A model generated the notes under the pieces. That model did not search any database. It was not told the origin of the DNA and saw only the letters and a list, made by a program, of their open reading frames with translations. Source: Dyadobacter sp. 3J3 (lineage in GTDB: Bacteria; Bacteroidota; Bacteroidia; Cytophagales; Spirosomataceae). From it: 64,000 nucleotides of DNA. The stretch covers positions 372,001-436,000 of the forward strand of contig NZ_VTOL01000006.1 of the NCBI RefSeq assembly GCF_009801115.1. Reading direction: 5' to 3'. Of this stretch, positions 9,041-18,902 are shown piece by piece (positions within the stretch are counted from its first letter, which is position 1; every line of letters begins with the position of its first letter). The position numbers and the translations under genes are program-made.

Positions 9041-12000
9041 ATGAAATTAAATTTTAACAAGGCCATCATTAAAACAAGGAAATTTACTTTTGTTTTAATT
9101 GGGATACTCTTAGCACTGGTATTTGCCAATCCGGGATATGCTTCTGATAACGGAAAAATGCTGGAAAAACGCATTTCATTTGGTATTAAAAATAAGACTA
9201 TCGAGGAAGCAATCCTGAAAATTAAAGAGGAAAACAAAATCAGTTTTGCTTATGATAAAGCATTTTTAAGCAAGTATAACACGCCCGGTTTCAGTATTCA
9301 GAACGAAACCCTAGAAGTTGTATTGAATAGATTGTTCCAGTCTGTGCCTATAGGTTTTCAGGAAATTAACGGTATCATCGTTATTAATCCACTCGCAAAA
9401 ACAGAAATTAAACAGCAGCCAGGAAAACTTACCGGAAAAGTGGTAGATGAAAAAGGGCTTCCGCTACCGGGCGCAACCATCAAAGTGGCTGAGCTTAACC
9501 TGGGAATCCAAAGTGATGAAAATGGAAATTATCAGCTTACGTTACCGGCCGGTACGTATACAGTTGCCATCAGTTATATTTCTTACCTGAGTCAGACGCT
9601 GACCGGGATTTCAATAAAAGAAGGTGAATCGGCCGGATTGAACTTTAAACTATTGCCAGGGCTTACCGGACTGAATGAAGTGGTTGTGATTGGTTATGGA
9701 ACGCAAAAGAAAGTGAATCTTACCGGTGCTGTCAGCCAGGTTGATTCCAAAGTTTTTGAGGACAGGCCTGTTGCCGGTATTGCGCAGGCGTTGCAGGGAG
9801 CGGTTCCTAACCTGAATATCACTTTTGGGGACGGGCATCCGGGCAGTAAAGGTAAATACAATGTCCGTGGCTATGCTTCTGTAAATAATGTGAGCGGCTC
9901 ACCGCTGGTGCTTATTGACGGGGTTCCAGGAGATATTAACATGTTGAATCCACATGACGTTGAAACGGTTTCTGTTTTAAAAGATGCTGCTTCGGCCGCA
10001 GTGTACGGAGCCAGAGCCGCTTTTGGTGTTATTCTGGTTACCACAAAAAAAGCAAAGGAAGGAAAAGTTTCGATCAGCTACGGAAGTAATTTCAGTACAC
10101 AGCAGGTTTCTACCAAAACGGATTTTATTACAGATGGTTATACCCATCTCCGGCTGGTTGATGAAGCTTTTTCACGCAATGTCGGAAACAGTTACAGTGG
10201 TTATACGGCCGACGATTATGCCCAGCTGAAATTACGCCAGACCGACAAGTCATTGCCGCAGGTGGTTGTTCAGAACAGAAATGGCCAGAATCAATATGTT
10301 TATTATGGAAGTACCGACTGGTGGCATTTTCTTTACAAAAAAAATACGCCCTCGATGGAACATCATATCAACATTACTGGCGGGAACGACAAAATCGACT
10401 TTTTGATATCAGGCAGATATTACAAACAAAAGGGGATTTATCAGTCGAGTTTGCGTGAGGATATTTATAATGCCTATAATTTCAGAGCCAAAATAAATGC
10501 CCACCTTACCAAATGGCTGACGGTATTTTCCAACACCCAGTTTGCCACAAATAACTATACATGGCCTGCCAACGGATATAACTCCAACAATCCCGGCCTT
10601 TACAATCACGCCATGGCTGCTTATGTGCCACAAAATCCCGACGGGACTTTTACGTACAGGACCAATCTGAACAATTACGGTGCGAATGAATATGCAGACC
10701 TTCAAAACGGGAAAAGTTTTGGCGGGACTAAAAACTATGACATGACCAATACCATTGGTTTCAGTGCCAATATTATTCCCGGACTTGTGTTAAATGGTAA
10801 TTATGCATTTCAGTTAAGTCCGTATTCCGATTTTCAAAGAAAAACCCGGATACCCTGGTCGATTAATCCCGGCATTGTAAATTATGAAGGTTACGACCAG
10901 TTGAATGAAACCACTAAGCTGGACCAGCATCATTCAGTAAATCTTTACGGGTCTTATGAGAAGAAGGTTCAGTCGCATAATTTCAAGTTTACAGGAGGTT
11001 ATAATTACGAGGTGCAGCGCTACAAGACCAACACAACGATGCGCCAGAATCTTCTTTCCGAAGATCTGAACCAGATTGACCTGGGCACAGGAACCCAGCA
11101 GGCAGGTGGTAATGCAAGTGAATGGGCTCTGATGGGTTATTTCGGGAGACTGAACTATGATTACGCAGACAAATATCTTCTGGAGGTCAACGGCCGGTAT
11201 GATGGTACCTCCAGGTTTCCGAGCAGCAGCCGCTTTGGGTTTTTCCCATCGGTTTCTGCCGGGTGGAGAATCAGTGAAGAGGGTTTTTTCAAAGCTTTAA
11301 AACCAGCTGTTTCTGAATTCAAGTTCAGAGCTTCTTATGGAACGCTGGGTAATCAGGATGTTGGTACGGGAAGCAGCAATCTATATCCTTATATTCCGGT
11401 TATTAATTCTACTTTATCCAAATGGATTGTTGACGGTACGCAGACGCAGACCCTGAACTCGCCGGTTCCTGTCGTACCGGATTTTACCTGGGAAAAGTCC
11501 ACATCGCTGAACATCGGCGCAGATATGGCGTTCCTTCGCAACCGACTTCAGGCATCTTTTGACTGGTATAGCCGTAAAACAACGGATATGCTTATAAGTG
11601 GCAAAACGCTTCCATCCGTTTATGGAGCTGCGTCACCCAAGCAAAATGCCGGAGATATGGTAACCAAAGGCTGGGATCTTTCCATAAACTGGCGGGATAA
11701 TAGTACGCTGGCGGGAAAACCTTTTGGATATAACCTTGGACTTGTGTTGTCAGACTACAAAGCAAAAATTACCAAATTTGATAACCCCAACAATTTACTG
11801 AACAACTTTTACAAAGGTCAGCAGCTCGGCGAAATTTGGGGATACAGTATGGATGGATTCTTTAAATCTGCTGACGAAGCTCAGGGCTGGAAAATAAACC
11901 AGGATTTTGTAGATGATCAGCGCACAGGCTCACCGGGCGAATGGAGCACACTGCATGCAGGTGACTTGAAATACAAGGATACAAATGGCGATGGTATTAT

Positions 12001-12580
12001 TAATAACGGAAAAAATACATTAGGCGATCATGGCGATTTGCGTAAGATCGGCAACTCGCTTCCACGTTATTCTTTTGGTGTAAACGCGGGTTTTAACTGG
12101 TTTAATTTTGATGTTTCTGTTTTCTTTCAGGGAATTGGCAAGCAAAACTGGTATCCAAATACCGAAGCAGGGATGTTCTGGGGAACATTTGGACGGCCAT
12201 ATTCCTCCTTTATCCCAAAAGATTTTGAAAGCAAGTTATGGACACCTGAAAATCCGAATTCTTACTTTCCGATCAACCGCGGATATGCAGCCTATTCAGG
12301 CGGAGAACTTTATAACAACAATGATAAATATCTGCAAAACCTGGCTTACGTAAAGCTCAAAAACGCGACGGTAGGTTATAATCTTCCGGCTTCTGTCATT
12401 AAAAAATGGAAAATTGAGCGTATGCGGTTTTTCTTCACCGGACAAAATCTTTTCACTTTGACAAAACTCAAATCCAGGTATATCGATCCTGAACAGATTA
12501 CGCCTGATGGTTCAGACGTTGGTGGAAGGGCTTATCCGTTTATGAAAACGTATACTCTTGGCCTTGACATAACATTTTAA
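9041..12580 (+). CDS. SusC/RagA-family TonB-dependent receptor with STN domain
   Basis: 1179 residues. Signal peptide (about 1-35), STN domain (about 44-118, with SFAYDKAFL), carboxypeptidase-regulatory fold (about 128-215, KGLPLPGATIKV), SusC marker EVVVIGYGTQ, plug with LVLIDGVPGD and GARAAFGVILVTTKKAK, then a beta-barrel ending ...TLGLDITF. It is the outer-membrane channel of the plus-strand locus and, through STN, the likely activator of the upstream FecR/sigma pair. susD starts 11 bp downstream, so the two are co-translated or nearly so. The phosphoesterase gene at the end of the cluster suggests a phosphate-containing ligand, but that is inference. Confidence 0.95.
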   Translation: MKLNFNKAIIKTRKFTFVLIGILLALVFANPGYASDNGKMLEKRISFGIKNKTIEEAILKIKEENKISFAYDKAFLSKYNTPGFSIQNETLEVVLNRLFQSVPIGFQEINGIIVINPLAKTEIKQQPGKLTGKVVDEKGLPLPGATIKVAELNLGIQSDENGNYQLTLPAGTYTVAISYISYLSQTLTGISIKEGESAGLNFKLLPGLTGLNEVVVIGYGTQKKVNLTGAVSQVDSKVFEDRPVAGIAQALQGAVPNLNITFGDGHPGSKGKYNVRGYASVNNVSGSPLVLIDGVPGDINMLNPHDVETVSVLKDAASAAVYGARAAFGVILVTTKKAKEGKVSISYGSNFSTQQVSTKTDFITDGYTHLRLVDEAFSRNVGNSYSGYTADDYAQLKLRQTDKSLPQVVVQNRNGQNQYVYYGSTDWWHFLYKKNTPSMEHHINITGGNDKIDFLISGRYYKQKGIYQSSLREDIYNAYNFRAKINAHLTKWLTVFSNTQFATNNYTWPANGYNSNNPGLYNHAMAAYVPQNPDGTFTYRTNLNNYGANEYADLQNGKSFGGTKNYDMTNTIGFSANIIPGLVLNGNYAFQLSPYSDFQRKTRIPWSINPGIVNYEGYDQLNETTKLDQHHSVNLYGSYEKKVQSHNFKFTGGYNYEVQRYKTNTTMRQNLLSEDLNQIDLGTGTQQAGGNASEWALMGYFGRLNYDYADKYLLEVNGRYDGTSRFPSSSRFGFFPSVSAGWRISEEGFFKALKPAVSEFKFRASYGTLGNQDVGTGSSNLYPYIPVINSTLSKWIVDGTQTQTLNSPVPVVPDFTWEKSTSLNIGADMAFLRNRLQASFDWYSRKTTDMLISGKTLPSVYGAASPKQNAGDMVTKGWDLSINWRDNSTLAGKPFGYNLGLVLSDYKAKITKFDNPNNLLNNFYKGQQLGEIWGYSMDGFFKSADEAQGWKINQDFVDDQRTGSPGEWSTLHAGDLKYKDTNGDGIINNGKNTLGDHGDLRKIGNSLPRYSFGVNAGFNWFNFDVSVFFQGIGKQNWYPNTEAGMFWGTFGRPYSSFIPKDFESKLWTPENPNSYFPINRGYAAYSGGELYNNNDKYLQNLAYVKLKNATVGYNLPASVIKKWKIERMRFFFTGQNLFTLTKLKSRYIDPEQITPDGSDVGGRAYPFMKTYTLGLDITF

Positions 12581-12591
12581 TAAAAACTCCA

Positions 12592-14352
12592 ATGAAAAAG
12601 ATCCTATATATCGCTCTTGTGAGCCTTGTCTTTTTATCAGCTTGCTCGAATTCACTGGATTTGCAGCCGCTCTCGCAGATATCTCCAGACAACAGTTTTG
12701 CAACAGAAAATGAACTGAGATTATTTGTTCTGTCATTTTACGACAGCATGCTTCCCTATGCAGATGGTGAGGAAAAGGCTTTTACCAGTTTATATACTGA
12801 AAACAGCGACAACATTATCCTGAACTCACTTGATCCGAAACTTACCGGGAACCGTACCGTGCCCGTTTCAGGTGGAGGATGGAGCTGGGAAACTTTACGT
12901 AACGTAAATTACTTTTTACAGAATTATCAGCGCGGAGGTATTTCTCCTGCTATTTCAGACAAATATGTGGCAACGGCCAAATTTTTCCGGGCCTATTTTT
13001 ATGCCAACATGGTTGCCCGCTATGGTGATGTGCCCTGGTATTCAAAACCCATCGAGGCCACAGATACGGAATTGCTTTCCAAAGGCAGAGACTCAAGGAC
13101 GGTCGTAATGGATTCTGTGCTGGTCGATATTGATTTTGCCATCGCGCATTTAACGACTAACCAATCTTCCACGGAGGTGAACAAATGGACAGCACTTGCG
13201 CTGAAATCTCGTTTGTGTTTATTTGAAGGTACATTCAGAAAATACCATACTGAATTTAAACTGCCAGATTCGGATCGTTTTTTAAAGCAGGCAGCCGAGG
13301 CTGCCGAACAGGTGATTGACAAGGGGCCATACAGTATTTACAGTACTTCGCCCGACATAGCTTATACAGATCTTTTTCATGCATTAACCGTCAATACAAC
13401 AGAAATTATTCTGGCCAGACCTTACAGTGCCAGTATGCAGATTTTTCATAACGTAAATTACTACACGGTTTCTCCATCTTTTGGAAAGCCTGGGCTGGAG
13501 AAGAAACTGGTCAACAGCTATCTGATGAAAGATGGCTCGCGGTTTACCGATAAGGCGGGATACGAAAAGTTAGGATTTTCTGATGAAACAAAGGACCGGG
13601 ATCCACGTCTTTCGCAAACGATACGCACCGCCGGGTATAAAAGGGTGGATGGTGCTACGGTGTTACCTCCATCGTACAGTGGAACAGTGACAGGTTACCA
13701 GCTTACAAAATTTGTGACTGCGGCTGCTAACGATGCCAACGGAAAATCTCCAAACCCGCTGCCGATTTTCAGATATGCGGAAGTTTTGTTGAATTTTGCA
13801 GAAGCCAAAGCCGAACTTTCCACACTTACCCAGGCTGACCTTGAAAAGTCTATAAAGCGGATTCGGGATAGGGTAGGCATGCCTGCTTTGAATTTAACGA
13901 CTGCTAATGCAAATCCGGATCCATACCTGACCTCCCAGTACACGCAGGTGAAAGGAAGTAATGCAGGGATTATTTTAGAGATCAGAAGAGAGCGCAGGAT
14001 AGAGCTTGTCATGGAAGGTTTCCGCTGGAATGATCTGATGCGCTGGAAAGAGGGACATTTACTCGCTCAGCAATTTAAAGGAGCCTATTTTCCGGGTGCA
14101 GGAAATTATGATTTGGATGGCGATGGTAAAACGGATCTGGTATTGTATACCGGAACGCAGCCCGGCATCCAGGATACGCAATTTTTAAAACTGGGTACAG
14201 ATGTTACACTGGAAAATGGAACGGCAGGCGGCAATATCGTTGTCAATCCAGGAACACCCAAAAAGTTCAATGAAGACAGGGATTACCTTTATCCTTTGCC
14301 AACACAAGACCTGCTTTTAAATCAAAATTTGAAACAAAATCCAAACTGGTAA
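12592..14352 (+). CDS. SusD/RagB-family nutrient-binding lipoprotein
   Basis: 586 residues. Lipobox LSAC with Cys18. The N-terminal SusD-like part has AKFFRAYFYANMVARYGDVPWY and the TPR-type WTALALKSRLCLFEGTF. The C-terminal RagB/SusD part holds the family signature ERRIELVMEGFRWNDLMRW. It caps the SusC barrel encoded just upstream. A strong hairpin follows the gene, and the phosphoesterase gene begins 51 bp later, so it is plausibly the last gene at full transcript level. Confidence 0.95.
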   Translation: MKKILYIALVSLVFLSACSNSLDLQPLSQISPDNSFATENELRLFVLSFYDSMLPYADGEEKAFTSLYTENSDNIILNSLDPKLTGNRTVPVSGGGWSWETLRNVNYFLQNYQRGGISPAISDKYVATAKFFRAYFYANMVARYGDVPWYSKPIEATDTELLSKGRDSRTVVMDSVLVDIDFAIAHLTTNQSSTEVNKWTALALKSRLCLFEGTFRKYHTEFKLPDSDRFLKQAAEAAEQVIDKGPYSIYSTSPDIAYTDLFHALTVNTTEIILARPYSASMQIFHNVNYYTVSPSFGKPGLEKKLVNSYLMKDGSRFTDKAGYEKLGFSDETKDRDPRLSQTIRTAGYKRVDGATVLPPSYSGTVTGYQLTKFVTAAANDANGKSPNPLPIFRYAEVLLNFAEAKAELSTLTQADLEKSIKRIRDRVGMPALNLTTANANPDPYLTSQYTQVKGSNAGIILEIRRERRIELVMEGFRWNDLMRWKEGHLLAQQFKGAYFPGAGNYDLDGDGKTDLVLYTGTQPGIQDTQFLKLGTDVTLENGTAGGNIVVNPGTPKKFNEDRDYLYPLPTQDLLLNQNLKQNPNW

Positions 14353-14360
14353 AATTTATG

Positions 14361-14388
14361 GCAGCTACACAGATTTCCGTGTAGCTGC
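14361..14388 (+). terminator. Perfect 10-bp hairpin between susD and the phosphoesterase gene
   Basis: Arms GCAGCTACAC and GTGTAGCTGC around the 8-nt loop AGATTTCC. No T-run follows, so it is probably an mRNA-stabilising or attenuating stem rather than a full terminator. Confidence 0.5.
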
Positions 14389-14403
14389 TGAATATTTCAA
14401 CTA

Positions 14404-15315
14404 ATGAATACAATGGAAAGAAGATCAGTCCTTAAAAATCTTGGTGGTTTACTTTTAACCCAACCTTTAATTTCCAGTTTGCCGGAAAAGGGGAAGAAAC
14501 CGGCTATTAGAATTGCCCACATAACCGATGTGCATTTGAAAAATGAATTTGAAGCCCCGGCAAAATTTGTGAAATGTCTGCATCATGTTCAAAATCAAAC
14601 TCCCAAAGTAGATATGATACTCAATGGAGGTGATATAGTTTTTGATATGAATAAGGAAAATATTCACACAATCGACGATCAATGGAACCTCTTCAATGGC
14701 ATTATGAAATCGGAAAATAGCATTCCTGTTCAGTATTGTCTGGGCAACCATGATATCTGGTGGAATGAAAACAATAGAGGACAGGCCGTTTATGGAAAGC
14801 AGTATTCTCTCAATCAGCTGCACCTTGAGAATCCTTATTACAGTTTTGAAAAAGGCGGTTGGAAATTTATTATTCTGGACAGTGTCCATCTGGACATCGA
14901 CGATACGTGGTATATCGGTAAGCTTGGGGAGAAGCAATTTTCGTGGCTTGAAAACGAATTGAAAATAACTAACGGCAACATGCCGGTACTTATTTTATCG
15001 CACATCCCGATCCTGACTGCCACACTGATGATTGAGGATAATGTGGTCAACAAGTGGCAGATGCTGGGAGGCGACATGCACACGGATACTTCAAAAATTA
15101 TTAATTTGTTTTACCAACATCCCAATGTAAAACTTTGCCTGAGCGGACATATACACTTACGCGACAAAGTTGTTTACAACAGCGTCACCTACATCTGTAA
15201 CGGCGCAGTAAGCGGAGCCTGGTGGGATGGAAGCCGAAGACAAACGGCCCCTGGTTATGGTATACTGGATTTATTTGCTGACGGCAGCTTCGATGAAAGG
15301 TATGTCACTTATTAA
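14404..15315 (+). CDS. Calcineurin-like metallophosphoesterase, exported by a Tat-type signal
   Basis: 303 residues. All five metallophosphoesterase blocks are present: ITDVHL (Asp42, His44), NGGDIV (Asp77), LGNHDIW (Asn115-His116-Asp117), LSHIPI and SGHIHL. The enzyme should hydrolyse a phosphomonoester or phosphodiester using two metal ions. The N-terminus MERRSVLKNLGG resembles a twin-arginine signal, so it probably acts in the periplasm. Its position after susC/susD suggests it processes the imported compound. The exact substrate (phospholipid headgroup, phosphosugar, nucleotide) cannot be told. Confidence 0.88.
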   Translation: MNTMERRSVLKNLGGLLLTQPLISSLPEKGKKPAIRIAHITDVHLKNEFEAPAKFVKCLHHVQNQTPKVDMILNGGDIVFDMNKENIHTIDDQWNLFNGIMKSENSIPVQYCLGNHDIWWNENNRGQAVYGKQYSLNQLHLENPYYSFEKGGWKFIILDSVHLDIDDTWYIGKLGEKQFSWLENELKITNGNMPVLILSHIPILTATLMIEDNVVNKWQMLGGDMHTDTSKIINLFYQHPNVKLCLSGHIHLRDKVVYNSVTYICNGAVSGAWWDGSRRQTAPGYGILDLFADGSFDERYVTY

Positions 15316-15834
15316 TGGCTTAAGTATCCCTGACTTCTTATTGTCACAAAAAAAGAAAGATGACTTCAAATTAATTTTAGTCAATGGTATGTACTTCAAA
15401 CTACTTTTGATTTTTTTATTCGTTGACTGGTTGTTGTTTTAGGAGCAATTGTTTTTATTATTGCTTGCATTTTTATTTTCTTTTCAATCGGTACCTTCGT
15501 CGGATAATGTTTAAATAGCTGTACTGTTTGATAGGATCTGCGGAGCCACGGCGGATTATCCCACCCATATTGCAGATTGTGAGCATGGACGCGCAAAAAC
15601 GCAACATCAATATGATTGGTTAATGGATTTAAATATGCGATGGGGCGACAACCAAACTGTGCAAATTGACTACCATAAAAATGCCATGATATTTAATAAT
15701 AAAGATAAGAGATATTCTTGCATTATATTGAATGAGGTAGCTAATCGTTGTAATCGGGAGTCATATTTCACTACAAGGTTGTTTGAAAACCACAAACCTG
15801 TCTAAAAAAATGAAAGAACTATTTACAAAATACA
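15316..15834. other. Intergenic stretch with one doubtful small open frame
   Basis: No convincing gene. A plus-strand 60-codon frame at 15623-15805 (MDLNMRWGDNQTVQIDYHKN...) has plausible composition but no recognisable family and is followed directly by obvious gene debris, so it may be the front part of the same decayed unit. Confidence 0.35.
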
Positions 15835-16109
15835 ATCACACGCATTGGAGGTAATAATACTTATTTCGTAAAATTTGATCCCAAAGAAGATATTACAGCT
15901 TTTGAGCTTTCTGGGTTAATAGATTTTATCCACCGTAAAAGAGTACTCTTGCCGTGTTCCAAGGGAAAGATTCAATAATGAGTTTGATTATAATTTACAC
16001 ATAAGCATTGGCTGTTGAAATCTCAAAAAACGAACCTATTTTTTCTCTTGGCGGTGAGATGACAGGTTACATCGGTGCCTGCACAAAACTCAGTTTTCAA
16101 AAAGTTTAG
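15835..16109 (+). pseudogene. Decayed gene of unknown family, split over at least two frames
   Basis: Fragment one (15835-15978) reads ITRIGGNNTYFVKFDPKEDI... and ends at a TAA. The reading then continues in another frame (containing RERFNNEFDYNLHIS), and a third open piece at about 16005-16109 reads ALAVEISKNEPIFSLGGEM... to a TAG. The pieces have protein-like composition but need at least two frame changes to join. I do not recognise the family. Confidence 0.4.
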
Positions 16110-16149
16110 TTAGGAATGATAAATTCCAGTTCAAGCAATTTAAGTAAGT

Positions 16150-17211
16150 ATGAATTCTAGTGACAAAGCCTTATTCTTTTTTAGCTGCCTGGGAGCATTC
16201 AACGGATTGATTCTTAGCTTATACCTTTTCTTTCTCAGACCTAAAAAACATTTTTCGGGTTATTTGCTGGCTGCAATTTTGCTGATGATTAGCATCAGAG
16301 TTGGTAAATCGGCTGCTTACTTTTTTGATTATAATTTGCCAAAAATCTATTTACAGATAGGGCTTACTGCTTGCTTTTTTATTGGGCCGCTGGTGTATAT
16401 GTTTACGAAGGCCGAAATTAAGCAGATCCGGAAAATACCCCGTGCATGGCTGATTCAGCTATTTTTCTGGTTGTTGGTCATATTATCGATCGGTTTGACT
16501 TATCCCTATCAATACCATCCTCAGTTTTGGGGCAAATACATTATTCCGTTGATATATCTTCAATGGGGCGTGTTTATGGGAATTTCTTTAATTTTAATCT
16601 CTTCTATTACAAGGAAAATTATCAAAGGTGAAACAATAAAATCTTCCGAGAAATTGGTGCTGGCTATCTGCGGAGCGATTACGATCTTGTTTTTATTTTA
16701 CGTTTGGGCGATTTTGAACATTACGAAAGGAAGTTATATTATCGGTGCCCTGTGGTTTTCTCTGATTATTTATCTGGTAGTTTTTATTCTGATTAATCGC
16801 AAAAAAACAAATGATCTTTTTTCCGGCTCTAATAATAAATCTGCTGACAGGAAGACAGACCTGAAAGAAGTTGAGCAAATCATTGAGCGGCTGCAAAAAG
16901 CCATGACTGAAAAAAGTCTTTTCAAAAACCCAAACCTGAAGGTTAATGATGTTGCCCGGGAAATCAATATTTCCGGCCATTATCTTTCACGTATATTGAA
17001 TGAAAATATTGAAAAGAATTTCACACTATTCGTAAATGAATACCGAATCAACGAAGCCTGTACGCTGCTATCACAAACAACAAACATTACCATTGAAGCA
17101 ATTGGTGATGAAGTAGGATTTAATTCCAAGTCAACTTTTTTTGCCACATTCAAAAAAATCAGGGGCACCACACCAAGTGTCTATCAACAGTCAATTACTC
17201 CGGATTTATAA
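16150..17211 (+). CDS. AraC-family transcriptional regulator with a membrane-embedded N-terminus
   Basis: 353 residues. Residues 1 to about 220 form about seven hydrophobic helices (for example FFSCLGAFNGLILSLYLFFL near the start and WFSLIIYLVVFILIN near 215). The C-terminal 100 residues are a double helix-turn-helix AraC domain (VNDVAREINISGHYLSRILN, then IEAIGDEVGFNSKSTFFATF and a P-S-V-Y-Q end). This architecture is common in Bacteroidota and is thought to sense a signal at the inner membrane. The sugar dehydrogenase gene starts about 110 bp downstream on the same strand and is a plausible target. Confidence 0.93.
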   Translation: MNSSDKALFFFSCLGAFNGLILSLYLFFLRPKKHFSGYLLAAILLMISIRVGKSAAYFFDYNLPKIYLQIGLTACFFIGPLVYMFTKAEIKQIRKIPRAWLIQLFFWLLVILSIGLTYPYQYHPQFWGKYIIPLIYLQWGVFMGISLILISSITRKIIKGETIKSSEKLVLAICGAITILFLFYVWAILNITKGSYIIGALWFSLIIYLVVFILINRKKTNDLFSGSNNKSADRKTDLKEVEQIIERLQKAMTEKSLFKNPNLKVNDVAREINISGHYLSRILNENIEKNFTLFVNEYRINEACTLLSQTTNITIEAIGDEVGFNSKSTFFATFKKIRGTTPSVYQQSITPDL

Positions 17212-17318
17212 ATCCGTACTACCATATACTATTTACACTACTTTCGATTTCAAAGCCTTAGCTAGTTTTGGACAACCGATGGCAAAATCTGCCACGGGAG
17301 ACCAAAAACTATTATTTA

Positions 17319-18827
17319 ATGAAACAAGTAATCTTATTAATGGCATTATTGTCGTTTTATTTAACTGTTCAAGCTCAGAATATTCCCACAGAGCGGCAAC
17401 TCATTGAAAACACAATCCAATTGTATTTTGACGGATGGGCAACCGGTGATTCCACGAAAATAGGTAAAGCGATGCATGCCTCCTGTCATCTGAAAAATTA
17501 CCGGGATGGAAAATTTATCGAATATTCAAAAAAACAATATCTCAGTTTGCTCAAACACCGTGTCAGTCCCAAAAACTTGCAGACCCGGCTGGTATCGGTT
17601 GATATTACTAATAACATGGGCAGTGCGAAAGTGGAGATCAGTACGGGAAAGGATTTGTTTACTGATTATTTTAATTTGATGAAGACGAGCGAAGGCTGGG
17701 TGATTGCTGACAAGATTTCAACGAACAAACCTCACAAAACTTTCGACATCAACGCTATACGGCCTGAAAAAGAAATCGTTTTTGAGGGATTGAAGCGTCC
17801 CTGGAGCATAGCCTTTATGACAGAAGAGGATGCGCTGGTATCTGAAAAGGATGGCGACCTGGTAAAAATCAACTTACTTAATAAAGAAAGAACGAAGATA
17901 AACGGATTTCCCGCTGATATGTCTGACAGTCTGATCGGTTTTGGCGATAATACCGGCAGATTTGAGGTTGTATTGGATCCGGATTTCATTAAAAATCAAT
18001 TTATATACCTTTCATACGCAGCGCAAAGGGGTAATCTTCGAACTACAAAAATTATCAGGGCAACACTTTCAGGAAGTTCATTGAAAGGTATCAAAACTTT
18101 ATTTGTAGCAGAACCATACACCACAGAGCGTTATCATTATGGAGGCGGGATGGTTTTTGGAGAAGACGGTAAATTATATTTTACGATCGGAGAAAGATTA
18201 TTCACAGAGAAGGATCAGCCGCTTATCCCAATCGCACAGAATATTCAAGACAAAAGAGGGAAAATTTACCGCATCAATTCGGATGGGACGATCCCTGTCG
18301 ACAATCCTGATTTCGGGTCGCAGGCTGTCCCGGGTTTATATGCTGTTGGCATCAGAGCTGCACAAGGCATAACTGTCAATAAATCTTCCGGTACTTTATG
18401 GTTTACAGAACACGGGACGCACCAGGGTGACGAAATCAATATTTTGAAAGCAGGGGCGAACTATGGCTGGCCTGTCAAGACAACCGGTAAATATCGCTAT
18501 GCAGATTTTAAACCTCAATCTGATTCGACAGTTAATTATACCGATCCATTATGGTACTGGCCGCAGACCGTGGCACCTACCGGCCTGCAATTTTATTCTG
18601 GTAATGAATTTGCGATCTGGAATGGTAATCTGATCGTTGGAGGATTGTCCCGTGGAAGTTTGTGGCGTATGGTCATCGAAGGTGAAAAAATTATAAGCGC
18701 GGAAGAACTGTTTACAGACAGCAGATTGAGGATACGTAAAGTGGTGCAAAGTCCAGCTGGGAAATTGTATCTGCTTTCTGATGAAATGAATGGGAAGGTG
18801 ATTAGAATTAAGAATAGTTTGAATTAA
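17319..18827 (+). CDS. Secreted PQQ-type sugar dehydrogenase (GSDH fold) with N-terminal lumazine-binding/NTF2-like domain
   Basis: About 503 residues from the ATG at 17319, which begins a clean signal peptide (MKQVILLMALLSFYLTVQAQ). An upstream in-frame ATG at 17268 would place 17 polar residues before it. Residues about 22-140 match the putative lumazine-binding (SnoaL-like) fold (IQLYFDGWATGDSTKIGKAM, VSVDITNNMGSAKVEI). From about 155 on is the six-bladed glucose/sorbosone dehydrogenase propeller (LKRPWSIAFM, HYGGGMVFGEDGKLYFTIGE, WFTEHGTHQGDEINIL, NYGWP). GSDH proteins oxidise aldoses with PQQ in the periplasm. The fusion is unusual, and PQQ use is inferred from family only. Confidence 0.85.
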   Translation: MKQVILLMALLSFYLTVQAQNIPTERQLIENTIQLYFDGWATGDSTKIGKAMHASCHLKNYRDGKFIEYSKKQYLSLLKHRVSPKNLQTRLVSVDITNNMGSAKVEISTGKDLFTDYFNLMKTSEGWVIADKISTNKPHKTFDINAIRPEKEIVFEGLKRPWSIAFMTEEDALVSEKDGDLVKINLLNKERTKINGFPADMSDSLIGFGDNTGRFEVVLDPDFIKNQFIYLSYAAQRGNLRTTKIIRATLSGSSLKGIKTLFVAEPYTTERYHYGGGMVFGEDGKLYFTIGERLFTEKDQPLIPIAQNIQDKRGKIYRINSDGTIPVDNPDFGSQAVPGLYAVGIRAAQGITVNKSSGTLWFTEHGTHQGDEINILKAGANYGWPVKTTGKYRYADFKPQSDSTVNYTDPLWYWPQTVAPTGLQFYSGNEFAIWNGNLIVGGLSRGSLWRMVIEGEKIISAEELFTDSRLRIRKVVQSPAGKLYLLSDEMNGKVIRIKNSLN

Positions 18828-18846
18828 TACCGGGATATTTACCGGA

Positions 18847-18890
18847 GTCTTTGATTGAGCATCCGAAAATGCAGGTGCTCAATCAAAGAC
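18847..18890 (+). terminator. Perfect 15-bp hairpin after the sugar dehydrogenase gene
   Basis: Arms GTCTTTGATTGAGCA and TGCTCAATCAAAGAC around a 14-nt loop, 19 bp after the stop codon. It lacks a T-run but is long and perfect, so it probably ends or stabilises the transcript. Confidence 0.6.
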
Positions 18891-18902
18891 CTAGCTTTAA
18901 AG

